Shown one piece after another: positions 1 through 8,227 of a stretch of DNA of 18,018 nucleotides (position 1 is the stretch's first letter; the number at the start of each line of letters is the position of its first letter). The DNA comes from an uncultured bacterium (GTDB lineage: Bacteria; Pseudomonadota; Gammaproteobacteria; Burkholderiales; Burkholderiaceae_E): positions 1 to 18,018 of the forward strand of contig CAIPGD010000139.1 of assembly GCA_903864485.1 (NCBI GenBank), given 5' to 3'. A model generated the notes under the pieces. It ran no database searches, had not been told where the DNA came from, and saw nothing but the letters and a program-made list of their open reading frames with translations. Both the position numbers and the translations under genes were made by a program.

Positions 1-978
1 AAGAGCCGGCTGGGCGCCAACGCCACCCTCGCGGTGTCCATGGCGGTGGCCAGAGCGGCAGCCGAAGAGTCAGGCCTGCCGCTGTACCGTTACCTCGGTG
101 GTTCGGCTGCGATGGCGATGCCCGTGCCCATGGTGAATGTCATCAACGGGGGCGCGCATGCCAACAACAATCTCGATCTGCAAGAACTTATGATCATTCC
201 GGTTGGGGCGCCCAGCTTCCGGGAAGCTCTGCGCTGGAGCGCGGAGACCTTCCACGCCCTGAAGAAAATTTTGCATGATCGCCACATGTCGACCGCAGTG
301 GGCGATGAGGGCGGATTCGCGCCCAATCTGGACAACCACGAGAGTGCGATCCGGTTGATTCTGGAGGCTATCGAACGGGCCGGTTACGAACCCGGTGGAC
401 AGATTGCTCTGGGTCTGGACTGCGCTGCTAGTGAGTTTTATCGTGACGGGCAGTACCACCTGGCCGGTGAAGGCCTGGCACTCTCAGCGTCCCAGTTCAC
501 CGATTTGCTGGCGACCTGGTGTGATCGCTATCCAATCGTGTCGATCGAAGATGGCATGGCCGAGAATGACTGGACCGGGTGGCGTGGGCTGACCGATGCA
601 TTGGGCGACCGGATTCAGCTCGTTGGAGACGACCTGTTCGTGACCAATACAAAGATCTTGCGTCAGGGTATCGATCAGGGGGTGGCGAACTCAATTCTGA
701 TCAAGATCAATCAGATTGGGACGCTGACTGAAACCTTCGCAGCGATTGAACTTGCTAAGCGTAATAACTACACGGCCGTCATCTCGCATCGTTCGGGTGA
801 AACCGAAGACACCACGATCGCGGACATTGCCGTGGCTACCAATGCTATGCAGATCAAGACCGGTTCCACCTCGCGCAGTGACCGGATGGCCAAGTACAAC
901 CAGCTGCTTCGGATCGAGGAAGATTTAGGCGATGTCGCCACCTATCCGGGGCGCGATGCTTTCTATAATCTGCGTTGA
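1..978 (+). CDS. eno: Enolase, C-terminal about 325 residues (5' end outside window)
   Basis: Enolase interconverts 2-phosphoglycerate and phosphoenolpyruvate in glycolysis; in gammaproteobacteria it is also part of the RNA degradosome. The frame is open from base 1, beginning KSRLGANATLAVSMAVARA, a standard enolase stretch, so the true start lies upstream and roughly 100 residues are missing (the family is about 430 long). Visible hallmarks are HANNNLDLQELMIIP (the QE substrate glutamate), SIEDGMAENDW and the VGDD stretch (Mg2+ ligands), ILIKINQIGTLTET (catalytic lysine), SHRSGETEDT, and the C-terminal KTGSTSRSDRMAKYNQLLRIEE region. All expected active-site segments in this part are present, so the gene looks intact. 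ftsB follows after 21 bases on the same strand, the usual gammaproteobacterial order, and is probably co-transcribed. Confidence 0.98.
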   Translation, partial: KSRLGANATLAVSMAVARAAAEESGLPLYRYLGGSAAMAMPVPMVNVINGGAHANNNLDLQELMIIPVGAPSFREALRWSAETFHALKKILHDRHMSTAVGDEGGFAPNLDNHESAIRLILEAIERAGYEPGGQIALGLDCAASEFYRDGQYHLAGEGLALSASQFTDLLATWCDRYPIVSIEDGMAENDWTGWRGLTDALGDRIQLVGDDLFVTNTKILRQGIDQGVANSILIKINQIGTLTETFAAIELAKRNNYTAVISHRSGETEDTTIADIAVATNAMQIKTGSTSRSDRMAKYNQLLRIEEDLGDVATYPGRDAFYNLR

Positions 979-999
979 TCCCATACCCGCCCGGACGCC

Positions 1000-1281
1000 A
1001 TGCGCTGGATTACGCTCCTCCTACTCGGTCTGCTCCTCGCGGTGCAGTACCCGTTGTGGTGGGGACGTGGCGGCATGCTCAAAGTGCGAGAACTCGAACA
1101 CCAGGTTGAGCAGCAGCAGTCGGTCAACGCAGCACTGCGTGAGCGTAATGAGCAACTCGAAGGCGAGGTGCGTGACCTCGTCAAGGGGCAGCAGGCGGTT
1201 GAAGAGCGCGCCCGATACGACCTGGGCATGGTGCGGCCCGACGAAGTGTTCGTTCAAATCGACCCAAAACCTGCGCGTTAA
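1000..1281 (+). CDS. ftsB: Cell division protein FtsB
   Basis: FtsB is a bitopic inner-membrane protein that, with FtsL and FtsQ, links the early and late parts of the divisome and helps activate septal peptidoglycan synthesis. The 93-residue product has a one-residue-charged N-terminus, a single membrane segment at about residues 4-21, then a Gln/Glu/Arg-rich periplasmic coiled coil at about 27-66. It ends with the family signature around EERARYDLGMVRPDEVF (about residues 68-84). Length and order match the roughly 100-residue family. The start is 21 bases after the eno stop; the ribosome binding site is weak, so translation may depend on read-through transcription from eno. ispD, which often follows ftsB, is not next here; hslO lies convergent instead. 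Confidence 0.95.
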   Translation: MRWITLLLLGLLLAVQYPLWWGRGGMLKVRELEHQVEQQQSVNAALRERNEQLEGEVRDLVKGQQAVEERARYDLGMVRPDEVFVQIDPKPAR

Positions 1282-1292
1282 CTGAGTAGCTG

Positions 1293-1312
1293 GGCGCTCC
1301 AGGACAAGCGCC
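1293..1312. terminator. Weak hairpin between convergent ftsB and hslO
   Basis: The 50-base gap between the two convergent stops holds a 6-bp stem, GGCGCT paired with AGCGCC, around an 8-base loop. No U tract follows on either strand, so this is at best a weak or Rho-assisted terminator. Confidence 0.25.
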
Positions 1313-1331
1313 TGCGGGCCTCAACCCTGTT

Positions 1332-2258
1332 TCAGTGCCGAACCTTCGGGTCGGTCATGACATCACTTGATACGGCCTCCGGGCCCAGAAAGAGCTGTGC
1401 GCAGTCGACGGCATCGAAGGTATAGGCCTGATTGCAAAAATCACAACGAACCTCGACGTTTTCCCGTTCGGTAAGGATCGATTCGACTTCCGTTTCGCCC
1501 AGCATTTTCAGCATTCCACCGACCCGCTCGCGTGAGCAACGACAGGCAAAGTGCAGCGGGCGCGGCTCCCCTTCTTCTTTCGATTCTTGCCAAAACAGAC
1601 GGTGCAGGATTTCTTGTGGTGTGACCGAACAGAGTTCGGTCGCCGTGATCGTGTCGCCCAGGTGCTGTATCCGGGGCCAACCATCGGTATCCTCGACGGG
1701 CAAACCACCTTGCGTGGGCAAACGCTGAATTAACACCCCGCCAGCCAGGGTGGCATTGGCCGCCAACCAGAGACGGGTCGGAATCTGCTCTGATCGGGCC
1801 ATGTAATTCTCAAGCACTTGGGCGACGGTTTCGCCCTCGAACGGGACAATGCCCTGAGTCACCGGCTGGCCTCGTTCGCGGGGCTCGAGTGTGACTGCAA
1901 AGCGGCCGCCGCCGTTGGCATTGACCAGTGCCGAAAGCGGTGTCTCCGCCGGGATGCTGATGGCGGGATCGACCCCATCGCGCATCCGAACCGTCGCGCG
2001 GAAGCTGCCATCCGGCGGGCATTCGACCACGTACAGAGCAACCGGCCCATCGCCATGGATTTGCAGGATCAGGGTGCCGTCAAACTTGATGGTTGCCGCG
2101 AGCAAAAGGGCCGCCGCCACCAGTTCGCCCAGGCGATCTCGGACCGCCGCGGGCAGCACGTGTCGATCAACCACCTCGCGCCAAGCGGCAGACAGTGAAA
2201 CGACCTCACCGCGCACGGCTGCGGGGCGGATCAGGAAGCGTTGAAGGCAATCAGTCAT
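1332..2258 (-). CDS. hslO: Redox-regulated holdase chaperone Hsp33
   Basis: Hsp33 is a cytoplasmic chaperone that becomes active when oxidative stress removes zinc from its four C-terminal cysteines and forms disulfides. The 308-residue product has the Hsp33 N-terminal fold (TIKFDGTLILQIHGDGPV at about 57-74, then NGGGRFAVTLEP and QGIVPFEGETVAQVLENYM). The C-terminal redox switch is complete: C239-x-C241, then 30 residues, then C272-x2-C275 (VRCDFCNQAY). The start at 2258 sits head to head with the plus-strand DUF455 gene, whose most upstream possible start overlaps it by two bases. The family is usually about 290 residues, so the length is normal. The 3' end converges on ftsB. Confidence 0.97.
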   Translation of the reverse strand: MTDCLQRFLIRPAAVRGEVVSLSAAWREVVDRHVLPAAVRDRLGELVAAALLLAATIKFDGTLILQIHGDGPVALYVVECPPDGSFRATVRMRDGVDPAISIPAETPLSALVNANGGGRFAVTLEPRERGQPVTQGIVPFEGETVAQVLENYMARSEQIPTRLWLAANATLAGGVLIQRLPTQGGLPVEDTDGWPRIQHLGDTITATELCSVTPQEILHRLFWQESKEEGEPRPLHFACRCSRERVGGMLKMLGETEVESILTERENVEVRCDFCNQAYTFDAVDCAQLFLGPEAVSSDVMTDPKVRH

Positions 2259-3231
2259 GGGGCCGCATAATGCGCCAATGATGCCCCAAGTCGATCCAGA
2301 GGCGCGCGCACTTGCCTTGCAAGCTTGGCTGTGTGCCGACCCACTCGAGAAGGCGCTGGCTGCGCGTACGCTCCAGAGCGACTGGGTTCAGGGGCGTCTG
2401 AGCTTGAGTCTGACTTTGAGCCAAACCTGGAACCAGACCCTGAACCGGACCTCGGGCCATCCCGCGCAGAACACTGCGGATCTTGCGACCCCCGGTCGCC
2501 CCGTGCGTCCCCGACTGGTCGCCGCGGGGAGCGTGCCCAATCGGCCCGCCAATTCGGCGGCTGGGCGGATCGCATTGATGCATGCGATTGCCCATATCGA
2601 GTTCAATGCGATTGACTTGGCGCTGGATGCCATTTGGCGTTTCGATGGGATGCCGCAGGCTTACTACGCGGACTGGATGTTGGTGGCCGACGAGGAAGCT
2701 CAGCACTTTTTACTCGTCTGTGAATGGCTAGCTGGGCAGGACGCCTCGTATGGTGATTGCGATGCGCATGACGGGCTCTGGCAGATGGCAGCGCGCACCG
2801 CTCACGATCCGATCGCCCGCATGGCCTTGGTGCCATCCGTATTGGAGGCGCGTGGCCTCGATGCGACGCCGATGATTCAGGAGCGGTTACGGCGCAACGC
2901 TGCGGACATGCGTAACGCGCGGGACCTTAGTGCGGTGGCCGCCATCGAAGACGCGCTAACGATTCTTGATCGAATTTTGAATGATGAAATTGGGCATGTA
3001 CGGATCGGGCGTCAGTGGTTCGAGTGGTTGTGCGCCCAGGACGGGCTGGCGCCCGAGGCTACGTTCGATGCGTTGATGGAGAAATTCAACGCGCCCTGGC
3101 CAAAGCCACCTGTCAATCGCACGGCGCGCCTGGCGGCTGGATTCTCGGAGGCGCAACTGGATCGATTTTCGCAAGCGGATCGGCCATCCGCTCATTCTGG
3201 CCGTGGCAAACTACGCAATCAGTCAACCTGA
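2257..3231 (+). CDS. DUF455-type ferritin-like (probable diiron) protein
   Basis: This resembles the DUF455 family, a four-helix ferritin-like group distantly related to the MiaE tRNA hydroxylase; I know of no established reaction for it. In the 324-residue frame I see a full diiron ligand set: E115 (AHIEFNAIDLALD), E147-x2-H150 (VADEEAQH), E198 (SVLEARGLD) and E244-x2-H247 (NDEIGHVRIG). A short N-terminal helix region (about 14-46) is followed by an unusual tandem-repeat linker at about 48-67, then the family segment PGRPVRPRLVAAGSV. The start is uncertain: ATG 2257 has a GAAGG 9 bases upstream, while ATG 2278 or 2281 would give a more typical N-terminus and separate it from hslO. scoA begins 12 bases after its stop, so it probably shares a transcript with scoAB. 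Confidence 0.85.
   Translation: MGPHNAPMMPQVDPEARALALQAWLCADPLEKALAARTLQSDWVQGRLSLSLTLSQTWNQTLNRTSGHPAQNTADLATPGRPVRPRLVAAGSVPNRPANSAAGRIALMHAIAHIEFNAIDLALDAIWRFDGMPQAYYADWMLVADEEAQHFLLVCEWLAGQDASYGDCDAHDGLWQMAARTAHDPIARMALVPSVLEARGLDATPMIQERLRRNAADMRNARDLSAVAAIEDALTILDRILNDEIGHVRIGRQWFEWLCAQDGLAPEATFDALMEKFNAPWPKPPVNRTARLAAGFSEAQLDRFSQADRPSAHSGRGKLRNQST
2398..2457 (+). repeat. Degenerate tandem hexamer, ten units, inside the DUF455 gene
   Basis: Ten consecutive 6-base units close to CTGAGC/CTGAAC (for example ctgagc, ttgagt, ctgact, ttgagc, then tggaac, cagacc, ctgaac, cggacc) run in phase with the reading frame. They encode a dipeptide-patterned stretch, L-S-L-S-L-T-L-S then Q-T-W-N-Q-T-L-N-R-T, between the N-terminal helix and the ferritin-like core. 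Confidence 0.8.
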
Positions 3232-3243
3232 ACGAAGGAACCC

Positions 3244-3942
3244 ATGAGCAAGCTTTTCGCTTCAGCCGCAGATGCCCTTAAGGGAGTTTTGCACGACGGC
3301 CAAATGATCGCGGTCGGTGGATTCGGCCTTTGTGGCATTCCGGAGGCCCTGATCGCCGCCGTTCGGGATTCTGGAGTTCAAAACCTGACCTGTATCTCCA
3401 ACAACGCCGGAGTTGATGGATTCGGGCTCGGGCAACTTCTGGCGACCCGCCAGATCCGCAAGATGATTGCCAGTTACGTCGGCGAGAACAAAGAGTTCGA
3501 GCGGCAGTACCTCGCTGGCGAACTCGAACTTGAATTTACACCCCAAGGCACACTGGCCGAACGCTTGCGTGCCGGGGGTGCAGGGATTCCCGCGTTCTAT
3601 ACCCGCACTGGGGTTGGTACCGTGGTGGCCGAGGGCAAAGAGATCAAAGAGTTCGACGGCATCCCATACGTGATGGAGCGATCACTTCTGCCCGATGTCT
3701 CGCTCGTTAAGGCCTACATCGCCGACCAGGCGGGCAATCTGATTTTTCGGCGCACGGCGCGCAATTTCAACCCCAACGTCGCGATGGCCGGGAAGTTCAC
3801 CATCGTCGAGGTTGAACAGATTGTGCCGACCGGAGAACTCGATCCGGACCATATCCACCTGCCGGGCATCTATGTGCACCGGATCATTGTGAACGCGACC
3901 CCCGAGAAACGGATTGAGCAGCGCACTGTGCGCCAGGCCTGA
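3244..3942 (+). CDS. scoA: 3-oxoacid (succinyl-CoA:acetoacetate) CoA-transferase subunit A
   Basis: Subunit A of a class I CoA-transferase, which with subunit B moves CoA from succinyl-CoA to acetoacetate or a similar 3-oxoacid. The 232-residue product carries the family signature GGFGLCGIPEALI (about 25-37), SNNAGVDGFGLGQLL, the GENKEFERQYLAGELELEFTPQGTLAERLRAGGAGIPAFYTRTGVGT region and AYIADQAGNLIF. Length matches the usual 230-235. An AAGGA lies four bases before the ATG, slightly tight but good. scoB starts 29 bases after the stop and the two subunits must be made together. The acyl-CoA synthetase convergent with scoB suggests that this locus handles short- or medium-chain acids or ketone bodies. 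The exact acyl acceptor cannot be read from sequence. Confidence 0.95.
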   Translation: MSKLFASAADALKGVLHDGQMIAVGGFGLCGIPEALIAAVRDSGVQNLTCISNNAGVDGFGLGQLLATRQIRKMIASYVGENKEFERQYLAGELELEFTPQGTLAERLRAGGAGIPAFYTRTGVGTVVAEGKEIKEFDGIPYVMERSLLPDVSLVKAYIADQAGNLIFRRTARNFNPNVAMAGKFTIVEVEQIVPTGELDPDHIHLPGIYVHRIIVNATPEKRIEQRTVRQA

Positions 3943-3971
3943 TTCGAAGTAACGCATACCGGAGTAATTCA

Positions 3972-4637
<666 letters not shown>

Positions 4638-4657
4638 TTGCAGATACGGCTTGAAAG

Positions 4658-4677
4658 AGGCCGAAGGCTATCGGCCT
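4658..4677 (-). terminator. Hairpin at the scoB / acyl-CoA synthetase convergence
   Basis: A perfect 7-bp stem, AGGCCGA with TCGGCCT, encloses a 6-base loop. The loop's last three bases are the stop codon of the minus-strand synthetase gene. On the minus strand the stem is followed by CTTTC, a short pyrimidine run; on the plus strand there is no U tract. It is best read as a terminator for the minus-strand gene that may also act weakly on scoAB transcripts. Confidence 0.45.
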
Positions 4678-6437
4678 GACGCGAGGCGCGCGCGTTCTTC
4701 TTCCTGGAGTCTTAGAACGCGGCGCTGAATCTTGCCGGTCGTCGTCATCGGCAAGGCCTCGATGAATTCGATCTCGCGCGGATACTCGTAAGGCGCCAAC
4801 CGGTTTCGGACATGCGCTTGCAGGGACTCGGTGAGTGCGCTGAGTTGCTCGTTTGTCTGGTAGCGGTCGGGCGCGTTGAGTACCACAAACGCTTTGACGA
4901 TTGCGCCCCGGTCGGGGTCGGGCTTGGGCACCACCGCTGCGTTCAGAACCTCAGGGTGTCCGATCAAACAATGCTCGATCTCGCCCGGCCCGATTCGGTA
5001 TCCAGAGGACTTAAACAGGTCATCGGTTCGGCCTTGATACCGAAAATCACCCTGTTCTGTCAGAACGGCGAGGTCACCGGTGAGCCACCAGTCGCCGCGA
5101 AACTTTGCTTGGGTGGCCTCGGCGTTGTTCCAGTAACCAAGAAAGAGCACCGGATCAGGGTGGCCGTGACGATCGGCCCGGTGCACCGCGATTTCGCCAG
5201 ACTCGCCAACGGGCAATTCGTGCCCGTCCTCGTCCACGATGGCGACGCGATGCCCAGGGTACGGACGCCCGATATGTCCAGCAACCGCCGGCCAACGCCG
5301 CGACGAATTGCCGACCACGTAGTTGGCTTCGGTCTGACCAAACATTTCGTTGGGCTCCAGACCCAAGGTATCGATACACCAGTCAAACACGGGCTCGCCG
5401 AGTGACTCGCCAGCACTCATTAGGGCGCGAAGTCGCAAGGCTGATTGCTCTGTCGGCGACAAGCGGGGCCTGGCCTTCATCATCTGCTTGAGGGCGGTTG
5501 GGAACAGAAACGCGTTGGTGACCTGATACCGGATCATCCATTCGAAGGCGTTGTCGGCGCTGAACCGCTCACGCGACCCGATGATCGTCCGTCCGAAGTA
5601 CAGCGTCGGCAGGAGCGCGTCCCAGAGCCCCCCAGTCCAGGCCCAGTCCGCTGGCGACCAAAATCGATCTTGCCCCTCGAACCCGGCACCCGGATCGAGG
5701 TGTTGTCCGCCCCAGGGGAACCAGTCCTGGCTGGCGACAAAACCCGTCAGGTTGCCCAGCAGCGCCCGGTGTGGAATCAAGGCGCCTTTGGGCGAACCGG
5801 TCGTTCCGCTGGTGTAGATCAACACTGCCGGATCGTCGGCGAGGGTATGTTTAATTGAATGATGCTTCGAGGCGCGATCAATCATTGATTGATAGTCATG
5901 CTCAAACAATCGATCGTTCCGAAGGGCAGGGGCACATTCCTTACTGGGATCGATCAGGATCAGATCCGCTAGATCGGGGCATTCGAGGGCAGCCTCTCGA
6001 ACGTTCTCGAGATGCGTCGCATCCACGATCGCGATCCGCGCCCCCGCGTCGCGCAGCCTGAATGTGAGTGCCTCGGGGCCAAACAGGACCGAGAGCGGCA
6101 TGCTGATCGCGCCCAGTCGCATCGTCGCCAGGTGCGCCACGGCCGTCTCCACGCACTGCGGCAGGATAATCGCGACCCGATCGCCGACATCCACGCCCAG
6201 TGCATCCAGGGCATTGGCCAGCTGGCACGACTGTTCATGGAGTTCGCGATAAGTCAGGGGGAGGTGACGGGCGCCCGCCCCAGCTTCGATAATCGCCGGA
6301 CGATTGCCGTGGGCGTCCGTTGCCCACCGTTGCGCGCAAACCTCAGCCACATTGAAGTGTCGCGGGATATGCCACCGAAACGACTGCGCCAGACGCGCAT
6401 AGTCATCGGGACGTCGCTGATTACGGTGTTTAGTCAT
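4668..6437 (-). CDS. AMP-forming acyl-CoA synthetase (medium-chain/ACSM-like)
   Basis: A 589-residue ANL-superfamily ligase that activates a carboxylic acid to its acyl-AMP and then acyl-CoA. The core motifs are present and in order: P-loop YTSGTTGSPKG (208-218), FGQTEA (366-371), TGDL (453-456), the hinge and A8 region GRTDDLFKSSGYRIGPGEIE (469-488), and TTTGKIQR with catalytic K569. The overall sequence (IPRHFNVAEVC near the N-terminus, PLSVLFGPEAL at 114-124) looks like the ACSM/medium-chain group rather than canonical acetyl-CoA synthetase or long-chain FadD. The substrate is not determinable here. It converges with scoAB and diverges from the hydrolase gene across 42 bases. I see no strong ribosome binding site at ATG 6437. 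Co-function with ScoAB (acid activation plus CoA transfer) is an inference. Confidence 0.9.
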   Translation of the reverse strand: MTKHRNQRRPDDYARLAQSFRWHIPRHFNVAEVCAQRWATDAHGNRPAIIEAGAGARHLPLTYRELHEQSCQLANALDALGVDVGDRVAIILPQCVETAVAHLATMRLGAISMPLSVLFGPEALTFRLRDAGARIAIVDATHLENVREAALECPDLADLILIDPSKECAPALRNDRLFEHDYQSMIDRASKHHSIKHTLADDPAVLIYTSGTTGSPKGALIPHRALLGNLTGFVASQDWFPWGGQHLDPGAGFEGQDRFWSPADWAWTGGLWDALLPTLYFGRTIIGSRERFSADNAFEWMIRYQVTNAFLFPTALKQMMKARPRLSPTEQSALRLRALMSAGESLGEPVFDWCIDTLGLEPNEMFGQTEANYVVGNSSRRWPAVAGHIGRPYPGHRVAIVDEDGHELPVGESGEIAVHRADRHGHPDPVLFLGYWNNAEATQAKFRGDWWLTGDLAVLTEQGDFRYQGRTDDLFKSSGYRIGPGEIEHCLIGHPEVLNAAVVPKPDPDRGAIVKAFVVLNAPDRYQTNEQLSALTESLQAHVRNRLAPYEYPREIEFIEALPMTTTGKIQRRVLRLQEEERARLASGR

Positions 6438-6479
6438 GATCTAAAAGGTAGACTTCGCGCTCCGACCTGAATTCTATTC

Positions 6480-7382
6480 ATGATCACTCACTATAAACCG
6501 CGCCGTCCCAGCGAGTCATTGTGGGTCGAGGCGCGCGGAATTCGGCACCACATCCGTGCCTGGGGGCCGGTCGGTGCGCCCCCACTGTGGCTTCTGCATG
6601 GTTGGATGGATGGGTCGGCATCGTTCCAGTTTTTGGTTGACGAGTTGCAGATCGAGCGCCGCATCTATGCCCCTGACTGGCGTGGGTACGGACTGACCGA
6701 GCGAGCCCCGGGCATTGATGCTTACTGGTTTCCGGACTACCTGGCCGATCTCGAGGCCATGTTGGATGCGCTGGTTCCTGATCAGTCCGTTGACATGGCT
6801 GCACATAGCATGGGCGGCAATATCGCCTGCCTTTACGCGGGCGTAAGACCCTCCCGGATTCGGCGGCTCGTCAATCTCGAGGGTTACGGGTTGCCGGGTA
6901 ATCGTCCCGATCAAGCCCCCGAGCGTTACGCGCAGTGGCTCGATGAGCTCAGTAAGCCCGAGCGCGAACGGATCTGGCCGAGCCTGGAGACTCTGGTCTC
7001 AAGAATGTGTCGAAACAATCCTCGTCTCGGAGCGGATCGGGCGACGTGGCTTGCACAACACTGGGCCCAGGCCGTTGAGATGCCGGAGGGGGAGGGCTGG
7101 CAACTTCGGGGTGACCCCGCCCACCGCCGCCGCAACCCCGTGCTGTACCGAGTCGAAGAGGTTTTGGCCTGCTGGCGCCAGATCACCGCTCCGGTTTTGC
7201 TGGTCGAGGCTGGTGAACCTGATGATTGGCACCAATACACCCGGGAGCCTGCGTACCGCGAGCGCCTGGCGGCTTTCCCCTCACTGCAGACGGTGACCGT
7301 TGCGGGTAGTGGTCATATGCTTCATCACGACCAGCCAGAGGCGGTGGCCCGTTTGATTGAGTCCTTCTTGGGTCAGCCATGA
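6480..7382 (+). CDS. Alpha/beta hydrolase
   Basis: A 300-residue alpha/beta-hydrolase-fold enzyme, substrate unknown. Visible features are the oxyanion HG (H40-G41 in WLLHGWMDG), the nucleophile elbow AHSMGGN with S110, a probable acid at D248 or D249 (VEAGEPDDWH), and the catalytic His H279 in GSGHMLHHD. The region at about 135-225, rich in Trp, Arg and Glu, would be the cap domain. No signal peptide is visible, so it is probably cytoplasmic. Its stop overlaps the next gene's start by four bases (ATGA), which suggests translational coupling with the RNase AM-like gene. The start at 6480 is 42 bases from the divergent acyl-CoA synthetase start. I do not recognise it to gene level; esterase or haloalkane-dehalogenase-like roles are possible. 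Confidence 0.88.
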   Translation: MITHYKPRRPSESLWVEARGIRHHIRAWGPVGAPPLWLLHGWMDGSASFQFLVDELQIERRIYAPDWRGYGLTERAPGIDAYWFPDYLADLEAMLDALVPDQSVDMAAHSMGGNIACLYAGVRPSRIRRLVNLEGYGLPGNRPDQAPERYAQWLDELSKPERERIWPSLETLVSRMCRNNPRLGADRATWLAQHWAQAVEMPEGEGWQLRGDPAHRRRNPVLYRVEEVLACWRQITAPVLLVEAGEPDDWHQYTREPAYRERLAAFPSLQTVTVAGSGHMLHHDQPEAVARLIESFLGQP

Positions 7383-8227
7383 ATCAAGATCCTCATTCAA
7401 TCAATGCGGATTTGCATTGTCATTCTTTTTATTCTGACGGCACGCTGGCACCTGCGGTCCTCGTCCAACGCGCCAAGGCCAATGGGGTCGATCTCATGGC
7501 GTTGACCGACCACGATGAGTTGGGTGGCCTGGCCGAGGCCGCCGAGGCCGCTGCCGATCTTGGCATTCGCTTCGTGCCGGGTGTCGAGGTTTCTGTCAGT
7601 TGGGGTGGCGAGACCCTGCATATCGTCGGGCTTGGGGTCGACCCGGACTCACCCGAGCTGGTTGCGGGTCTTGCGGGGGTTCGCTCGGGGCGTGATGCGC
7701 GGGCTCGCGAGATCGGCGAGCAACTCGCCGCAGTGGGTCATGCGGGGGCCTATGAGGGCGCTGCGGCCATGGCGGGTAATGCTGGGTTGGTCTCGCGAAC
7801 GCATTTTGCACGCTGGTTGGTTGAACGCGGTGCATGCGATGACGTGCGCGCGGTGTTTTTGAAATACCTCGTACCGGGTCGTCCTGGCTATGTGCCGCAC
7901 CATTGGTCTCGGCTTTCCGAGGCGGTGAACTGGATCAGGGCGGCTGGCGGCGTCGCCGTTCTTGCGCACCCGGCGCGCTACCGGGTGGGTGAGTTGGCGT
8001 TGACAACCATGCTTGAAGAATTCCGGACCGTCGGCGGCACAGCGATCGAGGTGGCGAGCGGCAGTCACACTCGCGACCAGGTGCGTCGGTTTGCGCGAAT
8101 TGCAGCGGCTGAAGGATTTGAAGCGTCGAGAGGGTCCGATTTTCACAGTCCGATCGAAAGTCACGCAGACCTCGGTTATGCACCGGTTCTGCCCGATTCG
8201 GTGGTGCCGGTCTGGCACCGATGGTGA
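7379..8227 (+). CDS. rnm: PHP-domain phosphoesterase, RNase AM (YciV/TrpH) family
   Basis: PHP-fold metal-dependent phosphoesterase. Its E. coli relative YciV (RNase AM) is a 5'-3' exonuclease that matures rRNA 5' ends, and related proteins hydrolyse 3',5'-bisphosphonucleotides such as pAp. The 282-residue product shows the PHP metal motifs: D11-L-H13-C-H15 with SDGTL, T43-D-H-D46 (ALTDHDELGG), E70 (VPGVEVSV), a conserved HPARY segment, and GSDFH (D254, H256). Length fits the family (about 280-295). The ATG overlaps the hydrolase stop by four bases, and the gene overlaps the downstream yciO by seven bases, so the run is tightly coupled. The PHP-yciO-trpS neighbourhood is conserved in gammaproteobacteria, which supports this subgroup over polymerase-associated PHP domains. 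Confidence 0.92.
   Translation: MNQDPHSINADLHCHSFYSDGTLAPAVLVQRAKANGVDLMALTDHDELGGLAEAAEAAADLGIRFVPGVEVSVSWGGETLHIVGLGVDPDSPELVAGLAGVRSGRDARAREIGEQLAAVGHAGAYEGAAAMAGNAGLVSRTHFARWLVERGACDDVRAVFLKYLVPGRPGYVPHHWSRLSEAVNWIRAAGGVAVLAHPARYRVGELALTTMLEEFRTVGGTAIEVASGSHTRDQVRRFARIAAAEGFEASRGSDFHSPIESHADLGYAPVLPDSVVPVWHRW

Noticed and set aside
2325..2615. Open frame with an Asp/Glu/Pro repeat resembling a repeat protein
   Set aside because: It is the alternative frame of the hexamer repeat inside the DUF455 gene, whose own frame carries conserved metal-binding residues.
4812..5405. 197-codon open frame antisense to the acyl-CoA synthetase
   Set aside because: The synthetase frame carries the ANL motifs through this region; the antisense translation shows no family pattern.
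4668..6437. Calling the synthetase acsA (acetyl-CoA) or fadD (long chain)
   Set aside because: It has the ANL core, but its flanking sequence looks closer to the medium-chain group, and the substrate cannot be decided from sequence.
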